Assembly: GCA_045863055.1 (NCBI GenBank)
Contig: BTUW01000014.1
Location: 36,110 to 100,109, forward strand
Length of the DNA stretch: 64,000 nt
Reading direction: 5' to 3'
DNA from: UTCHB3 sp008363265
Lineage (GTDB): Bacteria > Bacteroidota > Ignavibacteria > Ignavibacteriales > Ignavibacteriaceae
Shown here: positions 16,106-24,833 of the stretch, one piece after another
Numbering within the stretch: the stretch's first letter is position 1
Layout of the letters: each line of letters opens with the position of its first letter
Notes under the pieces: generated by a model
Told to the model about the DNA's origin: nothing
Database searches by the model: none
What the model saw: only the letters and a program-made list of their open reading frames with translations
Translations under genes and position numbers: made by a program

Positions 16106-17094
16106 TAATTCCTCAGAAAAGTATTCTCGTCAAAAACATTGTAAACCCCGGTCAGTTTACGGAAGATGTAAATTGCCGGAGTGACAACCCTGAACTTGTT
16201 TTCGCGGGTTCCGTTCGGATCAAATCCGGGGTACCGCGCGGCGATCTCTTTTTTTAGCTGATCAAGCCTCGCAATATACGGTTTATAGAAGATATCCAAA
16301 ACACTTTTGCCAAGAACGCGGCGGCCGAGCTCGATCTTCCCTCCCTTGAAGAAGCGAAGATAGTGATAATGATAGAATATCACATCGAACTGTTGCCCGG
16401 TCGTGAGCTCTTTCCCCGATATCCTCCCATTATTTTCAACAAAATCGTACTGCTGTACGTTCCACGCTGCGAGGCCCCCGCCGTGATGCTGCATAACGTG
16501 AACACCCTCGAATCTTTCGGTCCAGTCGTCGAGGTAGAGCTGATCGCCGAACTTGCCGTCCTCATAGCGGTCGTAGCACCATTCGAGGCAGCGGTCGCGC
16601 CACCACGTCAGGGCTTTTCTCCCGCGCTCATCGTTCCTGAACGTTACGAACTGCACGCAATATTTCCCGCTTTTCACCTCCTTGTTATACTGAGGGCTGT
16701 AGCGGTGCTCGGTCAGGAGGATCGAATTGTCGCCCATTTCCGTGAATATTGGCTCCGGCGAGGAATAAAAACAGATATCCGCGTCGATGTATGTGCAGTG
16801 GTCGACCCCAAAGCGGTCGAGGATGTAAAGCACTGTGGATGAAGTTGACGTCCAGCAATATTCGGCTATCGACCGGGTTGGCTTCACTTCCAACAGCTGG
16901 GGGTCTTCGAACTCCTTCAGACTGATAACGGTGGTGTTCTTCAGGTTCATTTCGGTCAGTATCCTGTGCGACCTGTCGTCGAAAGCGAAGATGAAAAGCC
17001 TGAAATCCGGGATGTGCTTCACCATCGAACCGTGAAGCGCGAGTCCGCGGGTAAGATAGTTGGAATCGAAAAGGGTGCAGAAATTATATGTCAT
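16105..17094 (-). CDS. GT-A type glycosyltransferase (GT8-like)
   Basis: A 329-aa soluble protein beginning NFCTLFDSNYLTRGLALHGS, the usual first beta-alpha unit of GT8-like/nucleotide-sugar transferases. The metal-binding DxD motif is in YIDADICFY (about residues 102-110). A C-terminal catalytic region contains QHHGGGLAAWN and the HYHYLRFF segment. It probably transfers one sugar of the surface glycan whose amino sugar is made by the two genes downstream. The stop overlaps the ketoisomerase start, and the start overlaps the methyltransferase stop by 4 nt, so translation is coupled. Donor and acceptor are unknown. Confidence 0.78.
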   Translation of the reverse strand: MTYNFCTLFDSNYLTRGLALHGSMVKHIPDFRLFIFAFDDRSHRILTEMNLKNTTVISLKEFEDPQLLEVKPTRSIAEYCWTSTSSTVLYILDRFGVDHCTYIDADICFYSSPEPIFTEMGDNSILLTEHRYSPQYNKEVKSGKYCVQFVTFRNDERGRKALTWWRDRCLEWCYDRYEDGKFGDQLYLDDWTERFEGVHVMQHHGGGLAAWNVQQYDFVENNGRISGKELTTGQQFDVIFYHYHYLRFFKGGKIELGRRVLGKSVLDIFYKPYIARLDQLKKEIAARYPGFDPNGTRENKFRVVTPAIYIFRKLTGVYNVFDENTFLRN

Positions 17095-18044
17095 TGATTG
17101 AACAGTTTTGAAAATTTCTCTTTAACAGCGGGTAAAAACTTCAGCCGGAAAAGGCCGGATTTCAGTTTCCCCTCCGAATAGCGGATCATATCCTCGAAAA
17201 GCGGCTCGGTGAACCTGACCCTGCCGTGGTGTGCTATCGTGAGCGAGTAGCCGTATTGCCCCTCGAGAACCGCGAATGCCCAGCCGAGCAGGTGGTCACG
17301 GAGCGACATTTCACCGCTGAAATCGTTGAAGTACTTCAGCTCCGCCCATCCGGGGGAAGCCTTGTGCGAATAGTAGATGAACTTTTTCAGTCTCGCCGAG
17401 AGGTGCAGCCCCTCGACATCCGACTCCCTGAGCCGCTGCGAACCCTTCACCGTCATCGCTCCGAGCCAGAAGGGGAGAGCGTCAAAATACTCAAAAACCT
17501 TGTAAAGCTTGTCCTCCCCTTTGTAGGAGTCGATGATCCCCGGCTCGAGCTCCACAACGAGTGCTTTCCTCTGAATTTCCTCCGGCAGTGAGCGGAAGAT
17601 GCTGAGGTCGATCCCCTGGGTATCGGTCTTGAGCCAGTCTATCTTGTCGATCTTAAGGTCGGCGAGCACTTTCGGCAGCGTGGTATTTTTGACGGTTACC
17701 ATTTTCTCCGTCTGAAACTTTGAGGCGAAGGCCCATTCCTCGAGTGCCTTGCTGTCGGGCTCCAGGGTGCTCGAACAGTAGGGAGAAGCGGTCAGGTAGA
17801 AATCCGTCTGTTCCCCTTCTTTCGCTGAGACGAGCGAATTGTAGATAAAAAGTTTTTTGAACCCTTTCGACTCATCTGAGATGTAGCCGAACTCACGGTC
17901 GTCGGCATCGAAAGCGAGGCATACTGCATGTTTTGCGAAGGTTTTCCACTCGCGGTGTATGCTCCCCGAGGCACCGATATCAACGAGTACGGGTGGTTCC
18001 TGCTTCAGAGCCGGCAGTTCGAAAATTTTATCTATCAGGTTCAT
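17091..18044 (-). CDS. FkbM-type SAM-dependent methyltransferase
   Basis: A 317-aa protein. The SAM-binding motif VLVDIGASGSIHREW lies at residues ~20-34, with the acidic end of strand 2 at CLAFDADD. The IDWLKTDTQGIDLSIFRSL segment (about 145-163) is the signature of FkbM-family O-methyltransferases, with KALVVELEPG as the next strand. The C-terminal ~120 residues extend beyond the core fold. In polysaccharide clusters these enzymes methylate sugar hydroxyls. It overlaps the neighbours on both sides by 4 nt. No signal peptide or membrane helix is present. Confidence 0.82.
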   Translation of the reverse strand: MNLIDKIFELPALKQEPPVLVDIGASGSIHREWKTFAKHAVCLAFDADDREFGYISDESKGFKKLFIYNSLVSAKEGEQTDFYLTASPYCSSTLEPDSKALEEWAFASKFQTEKMVTVKNTTLPKVLADLKIDKIDWLKTDTQGIDLSIFRSLPEEIQRKALVVELEPGIIDSYKGEDKLYKVFEYFDALPFWLGAMTVKGSQRLRESDVEGLHLSARLKKFIYYSHKASPGWAELKYFNDFSGEMSLRDHLLGWAFAVLEGQYGYSLTIAHHGRVRFTEPLFEDMIRYSEGKLKSGLFRLKFLPAVKEKFSKLFNQ

Positions 18045-18715
18045 GCTGTTTTTCTCAGTAAGAATACGGGTAAAAGGCAGAAGAGGTTCGGGAACATCCC
18101 CGTCAGGGTGTCTTTCAGGCTCCCGCCGGGCCAGACGGTTGAGAATTTCTCGATCTCGAGTCCGCCTGTGTGATCCACAAGTTCCTTAAAGTCAGCGATC
18201 GAGAGCTGGTGGATGTGGCCGGTTGAGTACCATGAATAGCCGAAGAGGACCGGTTTGGGCATTCTCCCTTTCATCATGAGGTCGATCCGGTTTTTGTAAA
18301 ATCCGAAGTTAGGGAAAGAGATCACCTGTTTTTTTGAGATACGTTTCATCTCTTTCAGGAGGACCTCGGGGTACATCACCATTTGGATGGTAACGTTGCA
18401 GACGGCATAGTCGAACTCCTCATCCGCGAAGGGGAGGGGTTCATCGATCCTGCCGAGTCTGGCATCAATTCCCTTCTTTTTCGATATCTCAACGCCTGAT
18501 TCCGAAATTTCGATGCCAACGGCGCGCCCGCACTTCCCCTTTTGCATCAGGAGGTGCAGCAGTGAGCCGTTTCCGCAACCGAGGTCGATCACCGAAGCGT
18601 CCCCCCCGATGAAGCTCTCGATAACCGCGTACTCTTTCCTCTCTTCGGATTCAACTCCGGAGTAGTCGTAGCTGCGGTTGTCGTTGTGATCTGGGCTGTT
18701 AATATCTTTTGGCAT
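18041..18715 (-). CDS. MetW-like class I SAM methyltransferase
   Basis: A 224-aa protein with motif I VIDLGCGNGSLL (about residues 39-50), then VGIEISESGV and FDYAVCNVTIQMV. The SFPNFGFYKNRIDLMMKGRMPK stretch (read in two halves) and the YSWYSTGHIHQLSIADF segment are typical of the MetW family. MetW usually sits beside metX and supports methionine synthesis. Here it heads a six-gene surface-glycan operon instead, so a role in glycan modification is more likely than methionine synthesis. It overlaps the FkbM gene by 4 nt. The promoter should lie in 18716-18806. Confidence 0.8.
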   Translation of the reverse strand: MPKDINSPDHNDNRSYDYSGVESEERKEYAVIESFIGGDASVIDLGCGNGSLLHLLMQKGKCGRAVGIEISESGVEISKKKGIDARLGRIDEPLPFADEEFDYAVCNVTIQMVMYPEVLLKEMKRISKKQVISFPNFGFYKNRIDLMMKGRMPKPVLFGYSWYSTGHIHQLSIADFKELVDHTGGLEIEKFSTVWPGGSLKDTLTGMFPNLFCLLPVFLLRKTA

Positions 18716-18806
18716 CAGGGAAATAATTTATTTAAAACACTAAATTTAAGAATATCGGAGGAGATACCGTGGAGCCCGGGCCCTCCCCCCTCCGTAAACT
18801 TGAAAT

Positions 18807-19541
18807 TTACATCTTTTTATGGAGCTGAACCGGCACCGCGCGTCTTGAGCGGAGCTTCAGGTTCAGCATTTCAACGAAGATCGAGAAAGCCATCGAGAAA
18901 TAGATGTACCCTTTCGGGATGTGATAGTCGAACCCGTCGGCGATCAGAGTGAAACCGATCATCAGAAGGAACGAAAGTGCCAGCATCTTTACTGTGGGAT
19001 GCTTGTCGACGAATTTACTTACCGGCCCCGCGAAGATAAGCATGAAGATCACCGATATTATGACGGCCGTGATCATTATCTCTATCTGAGAGACGATACC
19101 CACGGCGGTGATGATCGAGTCGAGCGAGAAGACGATATCGAGGATCAGTATCTGCACTATGGTTGCGGCGAATGAGCGGGCGGCCACACTTCCGGCTGAG
19201 TGCTCTTCACCCTCAAGTTTGTCGTGGATCTCGAACGTGCTCTTACCGAGGAGGAAGAGCCCCCCAATGATCAGGATCAGGTCGCGTCCGCTGATCTCGT
19301 TCGACATCACTGTGAAGAGGGGAGTGGTGAGTTTCATTATCCAGGTGATCGAGAGGAGAAGCAAAAGCCTTGTGACCATCGCGAGTATAAGCCCCATGTT
19401 GCGGGCCTTCGCCTGCTGTTCCGCCGGGAGTTTCCCCGCGAGGATCGAAATGAAGATTATATTGTCGATGCCGAGCACCACTTCGAGTGCCACAAGGGTC
19501 GCGAGCGCGACGAGCGCTTCAGGATTCAGTAGCCATTCCAA
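18807..19541 (-). CDS. TerC family integral membrane protein
   Basis: A 244-aa protein with seven or so hydrophobic helices. The TerC signature residues are present: EVVLGIDNIIFISILAGKLP at residues 20-39 (the conserved Asp lies in a membrane helix) and a second, repeat-related DIVFSLDSIITAVGI at ~135-149. TerC/YkoY/Alx proteins act in metal (manganese) export or in loading of exported metalloproteins. The upstream 148 nt shared with the divergent CotH gene show no yybP-ykoY riboswitch that I can recognise. A near-match to the Bacteroidota promoter (TATTTTTC) is present. It stands as a single gene, followed by the glycan operon 91 nt downstream in the same direction. Confidence 0.9.
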   Translation of the reverse strand: MEWLLNPEALVALATLVALEVVLGIDNIIFISILAGKLPAEQQAKARNMGLILAMVTRLLLLLSITWIMKLTTPLFTVMSNEISGRDLILIIGGLFLLGKSTFEIHDKLEGEEHSAGSVAARSFAATIVQILILDIVFSLDSIITAVGIVSQIEIMITAVIISVIFMLIFAGPVSKFVDKHPTVKMLALSFLLMIGFTLIADGFDYHIPKGYIYFSMAFSIFVEMLNLKLRSRRAVPVQLHKKM

Positions 19542-19689
19542 ATGATATTTCCTTCCGGTTGGTTAATTTTTTGAAATTTCCAGCGCGAAAAATATGAAAA
19601 TTGGGTGAATGGGGGAAATAGTTGCCCACACGGGATGTGATGATTATTAATTAGGTTTACAGGAAAATAATTTAAATTTACCGAAGAAA

Positions 19690-22029
19690 ATGAAGAACCT
19701 TATACCTTTTTTAATTCTTATAAGCCTGACACTCCGCGCGCAGAGTGACGACAGCTGGAAGGTGTTTGACGACACCCAGGTGGGCCGCGTGGATATCACA
19801 ATTGACACAGCGTATCTTTCCTGGATATTTGCTCACCCGACAAGTGACAGTGAGTTTGTTGCCACCATGCGGTTCAGGAACCGGTGGTTCGATGAAACGG
19901 TCGATTCGGTCGGATTCAGACTGAGGGGGAACACCTCCCGGCAGGCACAGAAAAAGTCGTTCAAAGTCGCGATAAACAGCTTTTTCAGCGGGCGTCAGTT
20001 CCACGGAGTTGAAAAACTTAACCTTAACGGCGAGCATAACGATCCTTCTATCGTCCGCAGCAAGATTTCATTCGATCTTTTCGGGAAGGCGGGCCTGATC
20101 GCTTCCCGTGCGTGCCACACTGAAGTTTACATTAACGGCAGGTACTACGGCCTTTACATTAATGTGGAGCATATCGATGAGGAATTCCTGAAGAAACGTT
20201 ACGCTGACGACTCAGGCAACCTCTGGAAGTGCCTCTGGCCTGCAGATCTGAAGTACCTCGGCGAGAACCCGCAGGCATATATTACGCTCGGTGGCGGGCG
20301 GCCAGCCTATGAACTCTCGACCAATGAGGCGGGGATGGACTTCTCGAAGCTCATCCGGCTTACAAGGTTATTGCGGAACACTCCCGCGACGGCACTTCCC
20401 GATTCTCTTGAAACAACCCTCGATGTAACGAGCGCGATGAAATATTTCGCGATGAACATCCTCACCGGGCAGTGGGACGACTACTGGTCGAACATGAACA
20501 ACTACTACCTATACCACGAACCCGCGGAAGAAGTGATTCATGTGATCCCGTATGATTACGACAACACTTTCGGGATCGACTGGTTCAACACCGACTGGAT
20601 GACGGTTGACCCATACAATTTTCCGAGAATAACCGCGGGTGAACGGCCGCTCGCGGAAAAACTTCTGCAGGTGCCGCAATTCAGAAACCTTTACACCAGG
20701 ATGCTCCGCTTTTACCGTGACCGGGTTTTCGCGCTGCAGCTTCAAACCGCCCGGCTCGATAACCTCCGCGACATGATCACGCCTTTCGCGATTCCCGATA
20801 CCTTCAGAACAAAGGACTACGGCTTCACTTTTAACCATTTTCTTAATTCCTACTCAACTTCCTTCAATTACCTTCATGTGAAAAAGGGGTTGAAGCAGTA
20901 TATCTTTGGCCGGGCCAACTCACTCGCGGCACAACTGAGCGATCTTTCGGCTCCTCCGATGGTTTACAATTATGAAGTGTCGCCCGCTAACCCCGCCCCG
21001 GCTGACAGTGTGGAAGTGCGGGTCTCTGCTTTTTCAGCCGCGGGGTTAAGGAGCGTTACGGCGGTTCTCACCAACACCGTCACTGGTGATTCGGTAACGC
21101 GGCTGATGGTCTGGTCGCCCGTACCGGGTACGCAACTCCTCGAAGAGAACGATCTTTTTACGGCCAAATTTCCGCCACTCGGCCCAAACGCGAGATACCG
21201 GATCACTTTCCGGTTAATTGACAGCGCGAATACCTCAGCGGTATACCCCCGCTCGAAAAAGATCGAGATCAAAACCCCGGGTGAATTCGCTACGGGAGTT
21301 AAGATCAACGAGTTCCTCGCCGATAACACCGCTTTCCCCGACACCACAGGGGACTTCGATGACTACCTTGAACTTTACAATTCTTCCAACGAGCCGGTAA
21401 CCCTCACTGGGATGTACCTGACCGACAACAGAACCGCGCTCACAAAATGGCGGTTCGAGCAACCCGGACTTGTGATCCAACCGAACGCTTTTCTGGTTGT
21501 CTGGTGCGACGAAGACCTTACCGATCCCGGGATACACACCAACTTCAAGCTGAGCAAATCGGGTGAAGAGATATTCCTTACCGCTCCTGACGGGGTTACA
21601 GTGCTCGATTCGATCATTTTCGGTCCGCAGACCACAAATGTATCGTTCGGCAGGCTTCCCGATGGCGGCACCGAGTGGTTCCCCGTGCCCCCTACCCCCG
21701 GTTACACGAATGTTCCTGTCTCTGTTGAGGATGAAACCCTCCCTGCGGGCTACAGCCTCGGCAGGAACTATCCGAACCCCTTCTCCGCAGGCTCACCCTC
21801 AGGCAGCAGCACCACTTCAATGGATTACACTGTGAAAGAGGGAGGTGAGCTCTCGCTGAAGGTTTACAATTCGCTCGGTGAAGAAGTGGCGGTGGTTGCC
21901 GAAGGTTTCGTCCAGCCCGGGCGGTATACGGCGGTTTTTGAATCCGGGGATCTCCCATCCGGGGTTTACTTCCTTCGCATGGCGATAAACGGATACTCAC
22001 AAACGATTAAAATGACATTATTGAGGTGA
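19690..22029 (+). CDS. T9SS-exported CotH-like protein with lamin-tail domain
   Basis: A 779-aa protein with a signal peptide (residues 1-18, ending LRAQ). It has a CotH kinase-like domain (about 55-400) with FRLRGNTSRQAQKKSFKV, NLNGEHNDPSIVR, EVYINGRYYGLYINVEHID and YDYDNTFG blocks, which are the family's nucleotide and metal-binding regions. A lamin-tail (LTD) domain follows at ~535-670 (KINEFLADN… DYLELYNSS… LSKSGEEIFL). A type A T9SS sorting domain ends it (NYPNPFSAGS… GVYFLRM… IKMTLLR). CotH proteins phosphorylate secreted proteins in Bacillus and are common in T9SS cargo sets. Its stop lies 1 nt before the start of the WD40-caspase gene, so the two are coupled. Confidence 0.9.
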   Translation: MKNLIPFLILISLTLRAQSDDSWKVFDDTQVGRVDITIDTAYLSWIFAHPTSDSEFVATMRFRNRWFDETVDSVGFRLRGNTSRQAQKKSFKVAINSFFSGRQFHGVEKLNLNGEHNDPSIVRSKISFDLFGKAGLIASRACHTEVYINGRYYGLYINVEHIDEEFLKKRYADDSGNLWKCLWPADLKYLGENPQAYITLGGGRPAYELSTNEAGMDFSKLIRLTRLLRNTPATALPDSLETTLDVTSAMKYFAMNILTGQWDDYWSNMNNYYLYHEPAEEVIHVIPYDYDNTFGIDWFNTDWMTVDPYNFPRITAGERPLAEKLLQVPQFRNLYTRMLRFYRDRVFALQLQTARLDNLRDMITPFAIPDTFRTKDYGFTFNHFLNSYSTSFNYLHVKKGLKQYIFGRANSLAAQLSDLSAPPMVYNYEVSPANPAPADSVEVRVSAFSAAGLRSVTAVLTNTVTGDSVTRLMVWSPVPGTQLLEENDLFTAKFPPLGPNARYRITFRLIDSANTSAVYPRSKKIEIKTPGEFATGVKINEFLADNTAFPDTTGDFDDYLELYNSSNEPVTLTGMYLTDNRTALTKWRFEQPGLVIQPNAFLVVWCDEDLTDPGIHTNFKLSKSGEEIFLTAPDGVTVLDSIIFGPQTTNVSFGRLPDGGTEWFPVPPTPGYTNVPVSVEDETLPAGYSLGRNYPNPFSAGSPSGSSTTSMDYTVKEGGELSLKVYNSLGEEVAVVAEGFVQPGRYTAVFESGDLPSGVYFLRMAINGYSQTIKMTLLR

Positions 22030-22030
22030 T

Positions 22031-24373
22031 ATGAAGCTGTTTAACCGTTTTTTAATTGCACTGTGTCTCTCAACCACGCTTCTGGCTCAGGCCCCTGAGC
22101 TGAAGGTTGAGCTGAAAAACACCTCCCAGGTATATTCAGTGGCGGTTTCACCCGACGGGAAGTGGATGGCAACCGGGACGATCGGCAAGCTTTTCCTCTG
22201 GGACCTGGAAGCGGGCAAAATGGTGCAGTGTGTAAAAGGGATGGTTTATCCCGTCTTCACCGTGGCGTTCACCACCGATTCCAAATCGATCCTCCTCGGG
22301 CTTGGGAACAACAATATCGAGCTGTGGGATATGGAATCGATGACCAGGACCACCACTTTCTTCGGCCATTCCACTATGGTCAAGGATATGAAGGTATCCC
22401 CGAACGGAAAATATTTCGCCTCGCTCGACCACAAGAACAAGGTGATCCTGTGGGATATTGCGAAGGGAAAAGCACTGAGGGAGTATGAAATTCAGACCAC
22501 CATCGTGCACACCGTTGATTTCTCCCCTTCAGGCAAGGAACTGGTGGTCGGTAAAATGGAAGGCAGCATCCTTCTGATCGATCTCGCGTCGGGAAAGACC
22601 GTTAAAGAGATCAACAACAAACCATTCAACAGCGACGACTTCGTGCCGGGTATGAGCCCTGACAGCGTGGCGATGCTCGCGGTCCGCGACTATTCGATGG
22701 GGAACCTCGTGATACCTGAAACGCAGAAGATAATTGAGTATCACGGCAACATGATTACTTACTGGGACATGCAGTCGGGCGCGATGACAAACTTCATGAA
22801 GCTGAACATGTCGCCTGCGCGCGGGGCAGCAACCCCCGACGGCAAGCGCGCGGTGATCCGCTCCGGGAAGAATTTCCGTCTGCTCGACCTTGAGAAATGG
22901 GCGATACTTGATACCAACGATCTTACCCCGGCTGATTTCAGTCCTGTTGCATGCGACCCCGCGGGCAAATACTTCGTTACGGGCGAGGTTGACGGCAGTG
23001 TCCGCTTCATCGAGGCAGCCACAGGGAACAGGGCGATGTCCCTCTACGCGTTCGACACCACTGACTGGGCGGTTGTAACCCCTGAAGGGTATTTCGATGC
23101 ATCGCTCGGTGCCATGGGCCTCCTCTATTACGTCGATGGTCTCGATATCATCCCCCTCGAAGCATATTTCGAGAGGGCATATTCGCCGTCGCTTTACCGT
23201 TCAGTGGTTGAGGGGAAGAAGGTCGGCACCACTTCACCCGGAGGGGATGATACATTCAGGAACGCGATGCTTCCGCCCTCCGTGGGGATATACTCAGCGA
23301 ATGAGTCGGAGATCGTCAAAGAGCTTGAGGAAACCCTCTCCATGACTGTCACCGACGAGGGGGGCGGGATCGATGAGATCCGGCTCTACCAGAACGGCAA
23401 GCTGATCGATGTTAAATATTACAAGGAGGGCAAACCGAAGGCCGGCAACAAGATCAACCTTAACTTTACGGCACAACTGGTTTCGGGCAACAACATTTTC
23501 AGGGCAACCGCCTTCAGCAAGGGGAGACTTGAAGGGAAATCGAAACCCGTTGTTATAAAGTACAACGCCCCAAAACCTGCCTCCACCCTCTATGTTCTGG
23601 CCACGGGGGTCGACAAGTACGAGAACAGCAAATACGACCTCAACTTCGCGAAGGCGGACGCTCAGGCCATCACCACCGCGCTGACCGGTACGGGCGATGC
23701 CATCTTCAAGGAAGTAAAGGTGAAGCTCCTTTTCGACATGGAGGCCACCATCGCGAACGTGAGAAAAGCATTTGAAGAGATCGCTGCCGCGGCAAAACCG
23801 GAAGACACCTTCCTCTTTTATTTCTCCGGCCACGGTGCCTCCGATGAGGATGCCGACGGCAACATGACCGACTTTTTCTTCATACTTCACGAAGTGCAGC
23901 AGATCTACGGCAACCCCTCTGCCCGCGACCCCTATGCTCTTTCCGGAAAGGAACTGAAAGAGTGGTCGCTCAAGATCAAGGCGCAGAAACAGCTCATTCT
24001 GATCGATGCCTGCCAGTCGGGTCAGGCTCTCGAGAACTTTGCGATGCGCGGCCCGCAGACCGAAAAAGCCATCATCGACCTCTCAAAAAGCCGTGGACTC
24101 TACATTATGGCCGCCTCTGAAGCTGATCAGACCGCAAAGGAGCTCAGCGACCTGGGGCACGGTGTGTTCACATGGTCGATAATCGAGGGCCTGAAATGTA
24201 ACGCCGACTTCTTCGAGAAAGACGGCATCATAAATGTGAAAGAGCTTAACCTCTATGTGAATAAAAAAGTGAAGGAAACCGCCCAAAAGTATAACCTCTC
24301 ACCTCAACGTCCCGTGAGCTGGGAATATATGAACGATTTCCCTGTGAAAGTTTGCGGGGAGTTGAAGAAATAA
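22031..24373 (+). CDS. Exported WD40-repeat / caspase-like (C14) peptidase
   Basis: A 780-aa protein with a signal peptide (1-19, ending LLAQ). Residues ~25-340 are WD40 repeats (VYSVAVSPDGKWMATGTIGKLFLWDLE and similar units ending in WD). An Ig-like linker and a caspase-fold domain (~515-775) follow. The catalytic dyad is visible: His601 in FYFSGHGASD and Cys661 in ILIDACQSG. Metacaspase-like peptidases cleave after basic residues or Asp; specificity is not readable. WD40-caspase fusions are often cytoplasmic regulators, so an exported one coupled by a 1-nt gap to a CotH-like T9SS protein is notable. There is no T9SS sorting domain, suggesting a periplasmic location. Confidence 0.9.
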   Translation: MKLFNRFLIALCLSTTLLAQAPELKVELKNTSQVYSVAVSPDGKWMATGTIGKLFLWDLEAGKMVQCVKGMVYPVFTVAFTTDSKSILLGLGNNNIELWDMESMTRTTTFFGHSTMVKDMKVSPNGKYFASLDHKNKVILWDIAKGKALREYEIQTTIVHTVDFSPSGKELVVGKMEGSILLIDLASGKTVKEINNKPFNSDDFVPGMSPDSVAMLAVRDYSMGNLVIPETQKIIEYHGNMITYWDMQSGAMTNFMKLNMSPARGAATPDGKRAVIRSGKNFRLLDLEKWAILDTNDLTPADFSPVACDPAGKYFVTGEVDGSVRFIEAATGNRAMSLYAFDTTDWAVVTPEGYFDASLGAMGLLYYVDGLDIIPLEAYFERAYSPSLYRSVVEGKKVGTTSPGGDDTFRNAMLPPSVGIYSANESEIVKELEETLSMTVTDEGGGIDEIRLYQNGKLIDVKYYKEGKPKAGNKINLNFTAQLVSGNNIFRATAFSKGRLEGKSKPVVIKYNAPKPASTLYVLATGVDKYENSKYDLNFAKADAQAITTALTGTGDAIFKEVKVKLLFDMEATIANVRKAFEEIAAAAKPEDTFLFYFSGHGASDEDADGNMTDFFFILHEVQQIYGNPSARDPYALSGKELKEWSLKIKAQKQLILIDACQSGQALENFAMRGPQTEKAIIDLSKSRGLYIMAASEADQTAKELSDLGHGVFTWSIIEGLKCNADFFEKDGIINVKELNLYVNKKVKETAQKYNLSPQRPVSWEYMNDFPVKVCGELKK

Positions 24374-24374
24374 T

Positions 24375-24405
24375 TTTGTCAGACGGCGGCAATTCGTTAT
24401 TTTTG
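24375..24405 (+). promoter_or_regulatory. Bacteroidota-type promoter (TTTG-N19-TAnnTTTG)
   Basis: TTTG at 24375-24378, a spacer of exactly 19 nt, then TATTTTTG at 24398-24405: a full match to the Bacteroidota housekeeping promoter (-33 and -7 elements). Transcription would start near 24411, giving a ~22-nt leader with GGAGA before the 54-aa gene. Confidence 0.7.
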
Positions 24406-24432
24406 TAGTCTTGATAATTGGAGAAGTAAAAA

Positions 24433-24597
24433 ATGGCTAAAACACAGACCTTCGGCGACAAGGCTAAAGGAAAGAAAAAAGATCCGTACACCTCGGTTAA
24501 GGTTGTCAAGTCGGTGAAAACTGACAAGGGCTCGTTCAAGTTCAACGAAAAATTCGTTAAACTCGACGACATGGCCAAAGTTACGGATATAAAATAA
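24433..24597 (+). CDS. Small basic protein, DUF4295-like
   Basis: A 54-aa lysine-rich protein, MAKTQTFGDKAKGKKK then DPYTSVKVVKSVKTDKGSF and ending DDMAKVTDIK. It has a good GGAGA ribosome binding site, its own Bacteroidota-type promoter and a strong terminator 8 nt after the stop, so it is a real monocistronic gene. The VKVVKSVKTDKGSFKF-type core resembles the small DUF4295 proteins of Bacteroidota, in which VKVIKSVKS…TGAYSF is followed by an acidic/basic tail. The assignment is from memory of that pattern. Small basic cytoplasmic proteins of this sort are often ribosome-associated, but no function is shown here. Confidence 0.7.
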   Translation: MAKTQTFGDKAKGKKKDPYTSVKVVKSVKTDKGSFKFNEKFVKLDDMAKVTDIK

Positions 24598-24605
24598 GTT
24601 TTGAA

Positions 24606-24636
24606 AAGCGTCTCTCCCCCTGAGACGCTTTTTTTT
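24606..24636 (+). terminator. Rho-independent terminator
   Basis: AAGCGTCTC (24606-24614) pairs with GAGACGCTT (24622-24630), a 7-nt loop, then a run of T to 24636. It ends the 54-aa gene. Confidence 0.92.
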
Positions 24637-24833
24637 GATCCTCCCTTTTTATTATATAAATTCTTTTCATAAATTGCACACCTGTAAATGATCGTTTAAC
24701 CATCATTCAACATGAGCGTTCATCATCATCATATGCCGCTCGTCACACGGAAGTGAAATGCCCGGAACTTGTTCACCCGCCGTAAGTAGAATCACTAAAC
24801 GATTTCAAATTTAATCAACCGGAGACACAAACA

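Noticed and set aside
18041..18715. Methionine-biosynthesis role for the MetW-like gene
   Set aside because: There is no metX or other methionine gene nearby; the operon is for glycan modification.
19542..19689. A manganese riboswitch upstream of the TerC gene
   Set aside because: I could not find the conserved yybP-ykoY core in the 148-bp upstream region.
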